64,000 nucleotides of DNA from the NCBI RefSeq assembly GCF_003333325.1, contig NZ_QOLC01000079.1:1-64000 (forward strand), given 5' to 3'. This document shows, in pieces, positions 55,002 through 64,000 of the stretch. Under the pieces are notes generated by a model, which saw only the letters and a program-made list of their open reading frames with translations, was not told the DNA's origin and did no database searches. Position 1 is the stretch's first letter, and each line of letters begins with the position of its first letter. Both the position numbers and the translations under genes were made by a program. Source of the DNA: Candidatus Ulvibacter alkanivorans (GTDB taxonomy: Bacteria > Bacteroidota > Bacteroidia > Flavobacteriales > Flavobacteriaceae).

Positions 55002-56084
55002 TTAACCTTTATAAAATGGTAATTTCACTACGGTAGCAGCTACGATATTCTTTCTAATTTTTATATGGATCTCACTTCCGGGTTTACTGAGTTCAGTCGG
55101 TACATATCCCAAGCCAATTCCTTTGTTAAGGGAAGGTGACATGGTACCACTAGTAACAAGGCCTATCTGCTTGCCTTCGGTGTCGACGATCTCATACCCT
55201 TGTCTTGGAATGCCTCGCTCATTTAATTCAAAACCAATAAGTCTTCTGGAAACGCCTTCTTCTTTTTGTTTTTTTAAATTTTCAGCATTGATAAAATCTT
55301 TGGTGAATTTGGTGATCCAACCCAGTCCGGCTTCAATAGGAGAGGTGTTGTCGTTAATATCGTTGCCGTATAGACAATAACCCATTTCAAGACGAAGTGT
55401 ATCTCTTGCCGCCAAGCCAATAGGCTTAATCCCGTATTCTTTACCGGCTTCCATCACTTTTTCCCACACTTGTTTCACTTCGCTATTCTTACAATAGATC
55501 TCGAAACCACCACTTCCGGTATATCCTGTGGCACTTATTATTACATAAGGGATTCCCGCAAAATCTGATACCTTAAAGGTGTAGAATTTTATATCACTCA
55601 GATCTTCGGAAGTTAACGATTGCATTGCTTCTACGGCATTAGGACCTTGTATGGCCAATAGCGAGTATTCTTCTGAAAGATTTCTAATCTCAGCTTTCAT
55701 CGTATTGTGAAGGTTGATCCAATTCCAATCCTTCTCGATATTGGAGGCATTTACTACCAACAACCACTTTTCAGCTTCTAAGCGATACACGATTAAATCG
55801 TCTACGATACCACCTTCGTCGTTCGGCAAACAACTGTATTGCGCTTGTCCGTCTTCTAGTTTCGAAGCATCATTACTACATACCTTCTGAATTAAGGATA
55901 AGGCATTCGGTCCTGTAATTAGAAATTCTCCCATATGGGAAACGTCAAAGACACCAACCGATTTTCGAACGGTTTCGTGCTCGGCGTTCACGCCTTCATA
56001 GGAAACAGGCATATTATATCCCGCAAAAGGGACCATCTTGGCGCCCAATGCTTCGTGTGTCTCTGAGAGTGCAGTATTCTTCAT
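55002..56084 (-). CDS. gcvT: Aminomethyltransferase (glycine cleavage T protein)
   Basis: 360 residues. Tetrahydrofolate-dependent methylene transfer in the glycine cleavage system. Marks: [66 protein letters not shown] and [19 protein letters not shown]. Located directly downstream of thrC (45 nt). No gcvH or gcvP is in the window. lpdA at 15 kb would supply the L protein. Confidence 0.97.
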   Translation of the reverse strand: MKNTALSETHEALGAKMVPFAGYNMPVSYEGVNAEHETVRKSVGVFDVSHMGEFLITGPNALSLIQKVCSNDASKLEDGQAQYSCLPNDEGGIVDDLIVYRLEAEKWLLVVNASNIEKDWNWINLHNTMKAEIRNLSEEYSLLAIQGPNAVEAMQSLTSEDLSDIKFYTFKVSDFAGIPYVIISATGYTGSGGFEIYCKNSEVKQVWEKVMEAGKEYGIKPIGLAARDTLRLEMGYCLYGNDINDNTSPIEAGLGWITKFTKDFINAENLKKQKEEGVSRRLIGFELNERGIPRQGYEIVDTEGKQIGLVTSGTMSPSLNKGIGLGYVPTELSKPGSEIHIKIRKNIVAATVVKLPFYKG

Positions 56085-56129
56085 AATTTATACGATTCGA
56101 TTAATGAATGCAAATGTATAAATTACCTA

Positions 56130-57431
56130 CTAGGAATGCAGCATAAACGCTTTGAATTCGCTGTAATTTTTAATAGCGACCGACTTCTTTTTCTTCTGAA
56201 TTAATTCTTCGATAGCGTTTGGGATTGTAACTTTTTTATCTATAACTGCTTCAACCGTATCTAAAAACTTAATTGGGTGCGCAGTTTCTAAGAAGATTCC
56301 TTGCGCATTGGGATGCGCGCTTAGGTATTTCTGAAGCCCTAAATAGCCCACCGCACCATGCGGATCGGCGAGATAATTAAACCTTTCGTACAGTTCTTCA
56401 ATGGCCGCACGGGTCTCTGTATCTGAAAATGAATAGGAGGTAAGCATTTGGGATAGCTTTCCGAAGTCATTTTCAAAGAGCTTCTGTATACGTACAAAAT
56501 TACTCGGATCGCCAACATCCATCGCATTGCTAATAGTCGCTATCGATTGTTGGGGTGCATAAGACCCCGTCTTCAAATAATCCGGGACCACGGCGTTGCT
56601 ATTCACCGAAGCGACAAAATGAGTTACCGGCATCCCTAATTTATAAGCCACCATTCCAGCACAGATGTTTCCGAAGTTACCACTGGGAACCGAGAACACA
56701 GGAGGATTGCTTCGTTCTTTAAGCTGTTGCAAAGCAAACAGATAATAAAAAGATTGTGGCAGCCAACGCGCTACATTAATAGAGTTAGCAGAAGTGAGCG
56801 TTCTCTTTGTCGTGATCTCCGGATCGACAAACGCATTTTTTACCATATTCTGGCAGTTGTCAAAAGTACCGTCTACCTCTAGAGCAGTAATGTTTTTCCC
56901 AAGCGTCGTTAGCTGTTTTTCTTGAATTTCACTAACCTTACCGCTGGGGTACAAAATTACCACGGTAACACCTTCTACACCCAAAAATCCGTTGGCAACG
57001 GCACCACCGGTATCACCACTGGTAGCTACCAATACTGTAATTTCTTTCTTCTTCGAATCAAGTGCTGCAAAATAACCCAGACATCGCGCCATAAAACGTG
57101 CTCCAACATCTTTAAAAGCTAAAGTTGGCCCGTGGTACAACTCTAAACTGGATATGCGATCTGTTAACGGAATTAATGGAAATTCGAAGTCGAGTGTCTC
57201 ATTAATGATATTTTCTAATGTTTCCTGCGGAATACTTGAGCCCACGAAAGGCTGAATTAATTGAAATGCAATTTCATTTTTGCTAAGCGTAGTGAGTTCG
57301 TTAAAGAATCCAGTAGGTAGGGGATTGATAGATTCCGGAAAATAAAGTCCCTTGTCGGGGGCGATACCATTAATCACAGCTTCCTTAAAACTAACAGGAG
57401 GCGCATTGCCTTCTAAACTATAGTAATTCAT
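56130..57431 (-). CDS. thrC: Threonine synthase
   Basis: 433 residues. PLP enzyme completing threonine synthesis from phosphohomoserine. The PLP-lysine lies in HGPTLAFKDVGARF (Lys107), with the family start MNYYSLEGNAPPVSFKEAVINGIAPDKGLYFPE, VATSGDTGGAVANGFLG and FSVPSGNFGNICAG. The start overlaps the thrB stop by 4 nt. Confidence 0.97.
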   Translation of the reverse strand: MNYYSLEGNAPPVSFKEAVINGIAPDKGLYFPESINPLPTGFFNELTTLSKNEIAFQLIQPFVGSSIPQETLENIINETLDFEFPLIPLTDRISSLELYHGPTLAFKDVGARFMARCLGYFAALDSKKKEITVLVATSGDTGGAVANGFLGVEGVTVVILYPSGKVSEIQEKQLTTLGKNITALEVDGTFDNCQNMVKNAFVDPEITTKRTLTSANSINVARWLPQSFYYLFALQQLKERSNPPVFSVPSGNFGNICAGMVAYKLGMPVTHFVASVNSNAVVPDYLKTGSYAPQQSIATISNAMDVGDPSNFVRIQKLFENDFGKLSQMLTSYSFSDTETRAAIEELYERFNYLADPHGAVGYLGLQKYLSAHPNAQGIFLETAHPIKFLDTVEAVIDKKVTIPNAIEELIQKKKKSVAIKNYSEFKAFMLHS

Positions 57432-58354
57432 ACCGATATTATTTTTGCCCCTTCGGCGTTAATGGGTGATGCAAAACTGTCGATTTCAACATTTTGTCTA
57501 CTATATAGTTCGACCAATTGGGTTCGTAGTTTCTCTGCCGTGTTTTTACCTTCGGAAAGTGCAAACATCGATGGCCCGGACCCACTTATACCAAATCCTA
57601 AAGCACCTTGTTCTAGAGCCGTCGTTTTTGCTGCATCAAAGTACGGCAATAATTGCTTTCTATGCGGTTCTATTAACACGTCTTTTAAACTGCTAGCTAT
57701 TAATTGAAAATTCTGAGAATAAAAACCTGCTACCAAGCCCGCCAGATTTCCTGCTTGGACTATGGCGTCTTTGAGTCGAACCTGCTTCGGAAGAATTTCG
57801 CGTGCTGCTTTTGTATTGATCTCAATATGTGGGTGTACTACAGTAACATACAGTTGAGGTGGAACAGGTAATTCGATAACTTCAAAAGGATGGTAGCCTG
57901 GTATTAGCGTAATTCCGCCAAAAAGGGCAGGAGCCACATTATCGGCATGTTCATTTCCACTAGCCAAGGCTTCGCCTTTCATTCCGAAGAAAGCTAACTG
58001 CTGAGTACTGAGTGGCTCGGCCAAAAATTGATTGATCCCGTAGACCATAGCTGCCGCACTGGCAGCACTACCTCCAATCCCACTACCTATAGGGATGCCT
58101 TTTACAATATCGATCTCAAACCCGAAATCGGCTTTTAGATAATCTAACATTGCGATTCCGGCAACTCCGGCTACATTTTTAGTAGCCTCCATGGGTAATT
58201 CGGCACCTTCGATCTTTGTAATTGTGATTCCTCGCTTTTTAACCTTGCGCAACGTAATGGTATCGCCGGGTCCATCGATCGCCAATCCCAATACATCGAA
58301 TCCGCAGTTTAAATTTGCGACGGTTGCAGGCGCATATACTGTGATCTCTTTCAT
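57428..58354 (-). CDS. thrB: Homoserine kinase
   Basis: 308 residues from ATG 58354. The longer frame (from 58426) runs back into thrA and adds 24 residues without homology. Start MKEITVYAPATVANLNCGFDVLGLAIDGPGD; GHMP ATP-binding PIGSGIGGSAASAAAMVYGIN; C-terminal GISGSGPSMFAL. Phosphorylates homoserine. Begins one base after the thrA stop, so strongly coupled. Confidence 0.96.
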   Translation of the reverse strand: MKEITVYAPATVANLNCGFDVLGLAIDGPGDTITLRKVKKRGITITKIEGAELPMEATKNVAGVAGIAMLDYLKADFGFEIDIVKGIPIGSGIGGSAASAAAMVYGINQFLAEPLSTQQLAFFGMKGEALASGNEHADNVAPALFGGITLIPGYHPFEVIELPVPPQLYVTVVHPHIEINTKAAREILPKQVRLKDAIVQAGNLAGLVAGFYSQNFQLIASSLKDVLIEPHRKQLLPYFDAAKTTALEQGALGFGISGSGPSMFALSEGKNTAEKLRTQLVELYSRQNVEIDSFASPINAEGAKIISV

Positions 58355-58355
58355 A

Positions 58356-60797
58356 CTAGTAAGTTCGCATTCGTATAATATCTGAGAACAATCCAGAAGC
58401 GGTAACTTCACCACCGGCACCGGCACCTTTAATGATCAATGGTTGCTCGGGATAACGTTTGGTATAGAACAAGATAATATTGTCTTTGCCTTCAAGGTTA
58501 TAAAACGGATGCCCAACAGGGATCTCTTCGAGACCAACACTGGGTTTTTCATTGTTCAGTTTTGCAACGTATTTCAATTGCGCATTATTTTTAGTTGCCT
58601 TTTTGATCAATTCCTGAAAGTGAGTGTCGTCTTCTTTTAGTGTCTTATAAAAATGATCTACCGAAGTACTTTCCAAGTTCCGTTTTGTAAGAAACGGAAT
58701 ATTTGTTACGTCTTCTAATTCTAAGGCCAATCCACTTTCTCTGGCTAAAATCAGTATTTTTCTAGCCACGTCAATACCACTAAGATCGATCCTTGGGTCG
58801 GGCTCGGTATAGCCTTCAGCTTGAGCTTGTTCTACCACATCATGAAAGGAGTCTCCTTCGCTAAAATTATTGAATACAAAATTCAAACTCCCAGAAAGTA
58901 CCGCTTCTATAGAGATGATCTCATCTCCCGACGCCATTAAATTTGCCAAGGTGTCTAATATTGGTAAACCCGCACCTACATTGGTCTCAAATAAAAAGGG
59001 AGCGTTATAATTTGTTGCCATGGTCTTTAGTTGGGTGTAATTATCATAGGTTGAAGAACACGCGAGCTTGTTACAAGCTACTACGGCAATACTCCGAACT
59101 AAAAAATCTGAATAAGTTGCGGCCACCGACTCGCTTGCCGTTACATCTACGAACACACTATTTCGTTTGTTTAAATTGATCGCTTTTTGGTTAAAAGACT
59201 CCATGTTGGCTTTTTCTCCTTCGGAAAGTAAGCTGCGCCAGTCTTTTAGTCGGATCCCGTCTGAATCGAAATACATGGTGCGAGAATTAGTGATCCCAAT
59301 TACACGTACATTCAAGTTGAGCGTGTCCTTGAGATACTGTTGTTGTTGCGTGATTTGATCCATAAGTTTACCGCCCACATTACCAACACCGGCAATGTAC
59401 AAATTGAGCTGTTTGCGTTGATCTTCAAAAAATCGTTCGTGTAGTACGTTTAGTGCTTTTTTAACATCACTAGTTGCAATTACCGCAGAAATATTCTTTT
59501 CACTAGCCCCTTGGGCAATAGCTCTTATATTTATATTGTTTTTTCCAAGCTTACTGAACATTTTCCCACTAATCCCTTGATGATTCTTCATTTTATCACC
59601 TACCAATGCTATGATCGACAAACCGGTTTCAACAAGTAGGGGATTCATTTTACCAAGCTGCCGTTCATTTTCGAACTCCAAATCGATCCCTTGTTGTGCT
59701 CGTCCAGCTTCATTCTCTAAGATCCCTACGCAAATGGTGTGCTCACTGGATGCCTGAGTGATCAAGATCACATTGATCGATTGTCTAGAAAGGGTTTCGA
59801 ACAAACGTTTGGAAATTCCTGGTATTCCAACTATACCGGTACCTTCTAAAGTGAGCAACGCAATATTCTTTATGTTGCTTAGTCCTTTTGTCGGGACCCC
59901 ATTACCACTTGTTTGATCTGTGATCTTAGTTCCTTCTGCTTCAGCATCAAAAGTGTTTTTGATCACAATCGGAATCTGTTTTTGCATCACAGGCACAATA
60001 GTAGGAGGGTACAGTACCTTCGCCCCAAAGTGAGAAAGTTCCATGGCCTCTTTGTAGCTAATTTGTTGGATGGGACGCGCGTGCTTTACCAATTTCGGAT
60101 TCGCCGTGTACATACCACTCACATCGGTCCAAATTTGCAATTCTTCTGCTTCGATGGCTGCCGCGATGATGGCAGCAGAGAAATCTGATCCTCCTCTTCC
60201 CAATGTGGAAATTTCTCCATGCTCGTTTGCAGCAATAAAACCCGGAAGCACAGTAACTCGATGCTGGTTCATATCAAAAAAATGCTGTATGTTCACGTTT
60301 GTCTTATCGTAATTAACACCGTTTCGAAGGCCATCATTAACCGTTATAATCAACTCTGGTGTGTATTTCCAAGTCGTATCAAGATCGTGTAGTTTTAGCG
60401 CTTCAGCTAGGATATGAGACGAAAGCAACTCTCCATACGAGACCAATCTATCACTGGTGTTGGGTGATAATTCATTGATAAAAAAGATGCCTTTCAGTAA
60501 CAACTCTAAAGAATTTAAATACTGATATAAGGTTTTTAGCGCTTCGGAATCGATAATTCCTAATTGGGTGGCAACGGTTAAATGCCTATCCTTTATTGAT
60601 GTAAAAGTGGTTGCATACTCCGCTTTTTTTAAACGAGCTTGCTCGCCGGCATCCAAAAGCATATCTGTGATACCAGCCATGGCCGAAACGACTAAAGTAA
60701 CTGCTGTGTTAGAAGCTTCAGTTTTTACAATTTCGATAACTTTTTTAATGGTAGCTGTTTTCTCGACCGAGGTTCCACCAAATTTCAATACACGCAT
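58356..60797 (-). CDS. thrA: Bifunctional aspartate kinase / homoserine dehydrogenase I
   Basis: 813 residues. Aspartate kinase domain at the N-terminus (MRVLKFGGTSVEK, TLGRGGSDFSAA, YKEAMELSHFGAKVLYPPTI), central ACT regulatory repeats (about 310-460), homoserine dehydrogenase from about 465 (LYIAGVGNVGGKLMDQI, ETNVGAGLPILDTL, SGSLNFVFNNFSEG, YTEPDPRIDLSGIDVARKILILARE). First and third steps from aspartate to threonine in one chain, feedback-inhibited by threonine in relatives. The operon continues with thrB and thrC. Confidence 0.97.
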   Translation of the reverse strand: MRVLKFGGTSVEKTATIKKVIEIVKTEASNTAVTLVVSAMAGITDMLLDAGEQARLKKAEYATTFTSIKDRHLTVATQLGIIDSEALKTLYQYLNSLELLLKGIFFINELSPNTSDRLVSYGELLSSHILAEALKLHDLDTTWKYTPELIITVNDGLRNGVNYDKTNVNIQHFFDMNQHRVTVLPGFIAANEHGEISTLGRGGSDFSAAIIAAAIEAEELQIWTDVSGMYTANPKLVKHARPIQQISYKEAMELSHFGAKVLYPPTIVPVMQKQIPIVIKNTFDAEAEGTKITDQTSGNGVPTKGLSNIKNIALLTLEGTGIVGIPGISKRLFETLSRQSINVILITQASSEHTICVGILENEAGRAQQGIDLEFENERQLGKMNPLLVETGLSIIALVGDKMKNHQGISGKMFSKLGKNNINIRAIAQGASEKNISAVIATSDVKKALNVLHERFFEDQRKQLNLYIAGVGNVGGKLMDQITQQQQYLKDTLNLNVRVIGITNSRTMYFDSDGIRLKDWRSLLSEGEKANMESFNQKAINLNKRNSVFVDVTASESVAATYSDFLVRSIAVVACNKLACSSTYDNYTQLKTMATNYNAPFLFETNVGAGLPILDTLANLMASGDEIISIEAVLSGSLNFVFNNFSEGDSFHDVVEQAQAEGYTEPDPRIDLSGIDVARKILILARESGLALELEDVTNIPFLTKRNLESTSVDHFYKTLKEDDTHFQELIKKATKNNAQLKYVAKLNNEKPSVGLEEIPVGHPFYNLEGKDNIILFYTKRYPEQPLIIKGAGAGGEVTASGLFSDIIRMRTY

Positions 60798-60866
60798 AGG
60801 ATTAATTTTTAAGTCGGTAACTTACTTTAGATTCTTCTTCAGTAAAGAAAAAATAACGGATGGATA

Positions 60867-60971
60867 TTATGAAAATAAAGACCCCAAAGGGGTTGAAAAC
60901 GTTGTAAGGGAAGTGCTCACCAACTGAAAATTGGAAAGTTGTAAAACGTTATGGAATTGGTTAGTTTTCAT
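60867..60971 (-). CDS. Candidate leader peptide of the thr operon
   Basis: A 34-codon ORF, ATG 60971 to TAA 60867, starting about 7 nt after the expected start point. Its middle, STSLTTFSTP (residues 19-28), has four Thr codons and four Ser codons close together, and the hairpin CCCCTTTGGGG lies in its last third, followed by a T-rich stretch, 70 nt before thrA. This is the layout of a threonine attenuator leader. There are no Ile codons. The ORF is short, so coding is inferred. Confidence 0.5.
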   Translation of the reverse strand: MKTNQFHNVLQLSNFQLVSTSLTTFSTPLGSLFS

Positions 60972-60984
60972 GCCTGTCTTACCG

Positions 60985-61015
60985 TAAATGTATTATTTTT
61001 ACACAAATGGACAAT
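60985..61015 (-). promoter_or_regulatory. Promoter of the thr leader and operon
   Basis: On the minus strand TTG is followed after 19 bases by TACATTTA (60985-60992), one base from TAnnTTTG. The divergent nnr promoter on the plus strand (TATTTTTA-like at 60994) overlaps it, so the two may share control. Confidence 0.45.
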
Positions 61016-61033
61016 AGAAATTTACAGAATTAA

Positions 61034-62575
61034 ATGAAAATATTTTCAGCAAAGCAACTTCACGAAGCCGATAAGCAGACCACCGAAAAACATAATATCA
61101 CTTCTTTGGACCTCATGGAACGTGCAGGTAGTCAAATATTTAATTGGCTCCACCAACGAATGCAAGGCGCTCAAGTGCCCATTCATATTTTTTGTGGTAT
61201 AGGAAATAATGGGGGTGACGGACTTGTGGTAGGGCGCCTCTTGATCGAGCATGGATATAATGTACATATATATGTTGCCAATTTTACCGATAAGCGATCG
61301 AAGTGTTTTTTAATTAATTACGACCGAGTAAAAGAGGTTACCAAGAATTGGCCTATTTTAATGACTTCGGAAAGGGATTTCCCTAAGATCAACGCCGAAG
61401 ATATTGTGATCGATGCGCTCTTCGGAATTGGATTAAATCGGCCACCGGAAGGTTGGGTAAAGGAATTGATTCAGCACCTCAATAATAATAAAGCATTTAC
61501 CTTAAGTATTGATATCCCAAGTGGTTTATACGCCAACAAAGCGCTCGAAGATGCTGAAGCGGTTGTAAAAGCAAATCATACGCTAACATTTCAAGCGCCT
61601 AAACTAGCCTTCTTTTTACCTGAATCGGGGCGATTTGTTCCTTACTTTGAAGCTTTGGATATTGGATTGGATCCGGAATATTTGTACGAAACCAAGCCCT
61701 TGGCACAACTCATCGCCAAACCGGAAGCACAACAATTCTATAAATCCCGCGATAAGTTCGATCACAAAGGCACCTTTGGTCATGCGCTCATTATAGGAGG
61801 CAGTCATGGTAAGATTGGTGCGGCTGTTCTCGCTACAAAAGCGGCTTTTAGAATGGGGGCCGGACTTGTTACAACCTTTGTTCCTACATGCGGATATACG
61901 ATTCTTCAAGCAACGGTGCCGGAAGCCATGACATTGACCGACACCCACGACGATAGAATCACTACCATAAGTTATGAGATCGAACCCGATGCCATTGGAA
62001 TAGGGATGGGTATTGGTACTCACAAGGATACGATCGCAGCACTCAAAAAGTTCTTTTCTGAAGTAAAAACTCCATTACTCTTAGATGCCGACGCGTTAAA
62101 TTGTATAGCAAAAGACGATGAGCTGTTAAAAACGCTTCCGAAGCAAAGCATTTTAACCCCACATCCCGGTGAACTAGAACGATTGATTGGAACATGGACC
62201 GACGATTACGATAAGTTAGAAAAGACTAAATCGTTTGCAAAAAAACACGAACTGGTGATAGTGATCAAAGGTGCCCATACCACAATTATTTTTGAAGACA
62301 GCATGTATATTAATACGACCGGCAATCCGGGAATGGCCACTGCAGGCAGTGGAGACACGCTTTCCGGTATTATCACCGGACTCTTAGCACAAGGGTATGA
62401 TCCGCTATTGGCATCGGTATTTGGAGTTTATCTACATGGAAGTGCCGGTATGATCGCTTCACAAGAAATGGGATTTGAGGCCGTTATGGCCAGTGATTTG
62501 ATCGATAATCTAGGAAATGCTTATCTAGCCTTATTCTCGCAAGATGCCCCTGCAACTGATGCTAAGAACAAGTAG
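61034..62575 (+). CDS. nnr: Bifunctional NAD(P)H-hydrate repair enzyme (epimerase and dehydratase)
   Basis: 513 residues. YjeF N-terminal epimerase domain (about 1-215) with CGIGNNGGDGLVVGRLL and DALFGIGLNRPPEGW; C-terminal ADP-dependent dehydratase domain (about 235-500) with GHALIIGGSHGKIGAAVLATKAAFRMGAGLVT and the GNPGMATAGSGDTLSG substrate-binding/catalytic motif. Repairs hydrated NADH and NADPH. Both activities look intact. Confidence 0.97.
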   Translation: MKIFSAKQLHEADKQTTEKHNITSLDLMERAGSQIFNWLHQRMQGAQVPIHIFCGIGNNGGDGLVVGRLLIEHGYNVHIYVANFTDKRSKCFLINYDRVKEVTKNWPILMTSERDFPKINAEDIVIDALFGIGLNRPPEGWVKELIQHLNNNKAFTLSIDIPSGLYANKALEDAEAVVKANHTLTFQAPKLAFFLPESGRFVPYFEALDIGLDPEYLYETKPLAQLIAKPEAQQFYKSRDKFDHKGTFGHALIIGGSHGKIGAAVLATKAAFRMGAGLVTTFVPTCGYTILQATVPEAMTLTDTHDDRITTISYEIEPDAIGIGMGIGTHKDTIAALKKFFSEVKTPLLLDADALNCIAKDDELLKTLPKQSILTPHPGELERLIGTWTDDYDKLEKTKSFAKKHELVIVIKGAHTTIIFEDSMYINTTGNPGMATAGSGDTLSGIITGLLAQGYDPLLASVFGVYLHGSAGMIASQEMGFEAVMASDLIDNLGNAYLALFSQDAPATDAKNK

Positions 62576-62629
62576 GAGGAAAACCGCTACAATGAAAACA
62601 CTTTTATGCGTAAACCTCAAAGGAAATTG

Positions 62630-62637
62630 TACTTTTG
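62630..62637 (+). promoter_or_regulatory. -7 box of hutH
   Basis: TACTTTTG, exact TAnnTTTG match, 20 bases upstream of the hutH ATG at 62658. A short palindrome TTGTG-C-CACAA (62635-62645) overlaps its end and might bind a regulator. Confidence 0.5.
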
Positions 62638-62657
62638 TGCCACAAATAACCTAAACC

Positions 62658-64000
62658 ATGCAGGAGATTCATTATATAAGTAGCGAAATATTAGACTTAG
62701 CTACCATAAGCGAAATTACCCGTTCGCAGAAGAAATTAGAACTTTCGGAAGAAGCCATACTCAATATCAAAAAATCACATGCGTATCTTTCGAACAAGAT
62801 AAAAGATAATGATACACCTATCTATGGTATCAACACAGGTTTTGGATCCTTATGTAATGTGAAGATCTCTTCGGAGAACTTATCGAAACTTCAAGAAAAT
62901 CTGGTCATGTCTCATGCATGTGGTACGGGAGATTATGTACCAAAACCAATCGTTAAACTGATGCTGTTGCTTAAGATTCAATCGTTGGGGTATGGGTATA
63001 GTGGTGTGCAATTAGAAACGGTCGAACGACTTATCGATTTTTACAACCATGATATTCTTCCAGTCGTGTACACACAAGGTAGTCTAGGTGCTTCAGGTGA
63101 TCTTGCTCCTTTAGCGCATTTATCGTTACCCCTAATAGGAAAAGGATTGGTTCATGTTGATGGCGCGATCGAAGCTTCCGAAGCCATCTTAAAAAAACAC
63201 AACTGGGAACCAATTACACTAAAAGCGAAAGAAGGACTCGCTTTGCTAAACGGAACTCAATTCATGAGTGCCTACGGAGTGCATTGCCTTTTAAAATGTC
63301 ATAAATTATCGTATTTGGCCGACGTGATAAGTTCTGTATCCATCGATGCGTTCAATTGTAATATGAGTCCGTACAATGCCTTGGTTCATTTGGTACGTCC
63401 CCATAGAGGGCAAGTAAAAACAGCAGAACGTATTTTGGAACTTCTGGAAGGAAGCGAGATTGGAGCCGATGAAAATAAAATGGTACAAGATCCGTATTCA
63501 TTTAGATGTATCCCACAGGTACATGGAGCGACAAAGGATACGATACTTTTTACCACAAAGACATTTAAGACAGAGATCAATTCGGTTACCGATAACCCGA
63601 ATATCTTTGTAAAGGAAGACCAGATTATCTCCGGAGGAAATTTTCATGGACAACCATTGGCGTTAGCACTCGATTTTTTGGGGATCGCAATGGCAGAGTT
63701 AGGTAATATTTCCGAACGACGAACTTACCAACTTGTTTCCGGACTTCGAGGGTTACCGGATTTCTTGGTCAATAATCCCGGCTTGAATAGTGGTTTTATG
63801 ATCCCCCAATATACTGCGGCTAGTATCGTGAGTCAGAACAAACAATTAGCGACACCGGCATCTGTCGACTCTATTGTCTCTTCGAATGGGCAAGAAGACC
63901 ATGTGAGTATGGGTGCCAATGCAGCCACCAAATGTTTGCGAATCGTAGATAATTTGGAAACGATTCTAGCGATCGAATTAATGAACGCATCTCAAGCCTT
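62658..64000 (+). CDS. hutH: Histidine ammonia-lyase (3' end outside window)
   Basis: 447 codons are visible out of an expected ~500, with the window edge cutting the gene. It converts histidine to urocanate, the first step of histidine breakdown. The MIO-forming triad Ala145-Ser146-Gly147 is in GSLGASGDLAPLAHL, preceded by the NTGFGSLCNV segment. Later marks are LLNGTQFM, KMVQDPYSFRCIPQVHGA-like and SGGNFHGQPLA. Downstream hut genes, if any, are outside the window. Confidence 0.96.
   Translation, partial: MQEIHYISSEILDLATISEITRSQKKLELSEEAILNIKKSHAYLSNKIKDNDTPIYGINTGFGSLCNVKISSENLSKLQENLVMSHACGTGDYVPKPIVKLMLLLKIQSLGYGYSGVQLETVERLIDFYNHDILPVVYTQGSLGASGDLAPLAHLSLPLIGKGLVHVDGAIEASEAILKKHNWEPITLKAKEGLALLNGTQFMSAYGVHCLLKCHKLSYLADVISSVSIDAFNCNMSPYNALVHLVRPHRGQVKTAERILELLEGSEIGADENKMVQDPYSFRCIPQVHGATKDTILFTTKTFKTEINSVTDNPNIFVKEDQIISGGNFHGQPLALALDFLGIAMAELGNISERRTYQLVSGLRGLPDFLVNNPGLNSGFMIPQYTAASIVSQNKQLATPASVDSIVSSNGQEDHVSMGANAATKCLRIVDNLETILAIELMNASQA

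Noticed and set aside
60568-60927. 119-residue plus-strand ORF across the thrA start
   Set aside because: Antisense to thrA and its leader, with no ribosome-binding site or homology.

Overview
This window looks like chromosomal DNA of a marine-type member of the Flavobacteriaceae (Bacteroidota). The evidence is a T9SS component (PorQ) and a secreted protein whose visible C-terminal region resembles a T9SS sorting domain, TonB-dependent receptor and SusC-like architecture, many short lipoproteins, Bacteroidota-style -7 boxes (TAnnTTTG), a DnaX without zinc-finger cysteines, and a moderately AT-rich composition. No phage, plasmid, insertion sequence, tRNA or rRNA was seen. Most of the window is housekeeping sequence with a few accessory lipoprotein islands.

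Layout. 1-9 kb: a truncated secreted protein gene, an Smr-domain protein, a Ca-binding-repeat lipoprotein, a cysteine desulfurase, a TonB receptor and an M23 peptidase. 9-11.4 kb: a ZapB-like coiled-coil protein, zapA, a structured RNA that is probably 6S RNA, and rny. 11.4-18.4 kb: an aldo/keto reductase, xerD, two tandem outer-membrane barrels, aroQ with a non-ATG start, lpdA, and two overlapping msrB genes (one lipoprotein, one cytosolic). 18.6-25.3 kb: an M48 peptidase, a UMF1-type transporter, a three-repeat lipoprotein, and an ECF sigma/anti-sigma operon with two beta-helix-like surface proteins. 25.5-34.5 kb: lon, porQ-cmk-rpsA, a REP-like repeat cluster, pyrR-pyrB. 34.5-39.7 kb: rnz, pdxH and a SixA-like/ppk1/ppx polyphosphate operon. 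39.7-49.6 kb: miaE and dnaX, rnpB, an rsmD operon, a RecD-like helicase, a DUF4126 protein, a kdsB-kdnB fusion and an acyltransferase. 49.7-52 kb: two tandem paralogous lipoproteins. 52-61 kb: a long leftward series running thrA-thrB-thrC-gcvT-glsA-SDR-phhB-yebC, with a short threonine-containing leader ORF in front of thrA. 61-64 kb: nnr and the start of hutH.

The most striking observations are: (i) a ten-A run in dnaX placed exactly where slippage would give a gamma-length product; (ii) a single polypeptide joining KdsB to a KdnB-like dehydrogenase, which points to 8-amino-Kdo chemistry in the lipopolysaccharide; (iii) a rod-shaped RNA between zapA and rny; (iv) a candidate thr operon leader peptide; (v) an aroQ gene that appears to start at ATT directly after a -7 box; (vi) an 11-bp-arm dyad over the lon promoter; (vii) a cluster of REP-like inverted elements after rpsA; (viii) a strongly over-used word, TTCCGAA/TTCGGAA, across the window.
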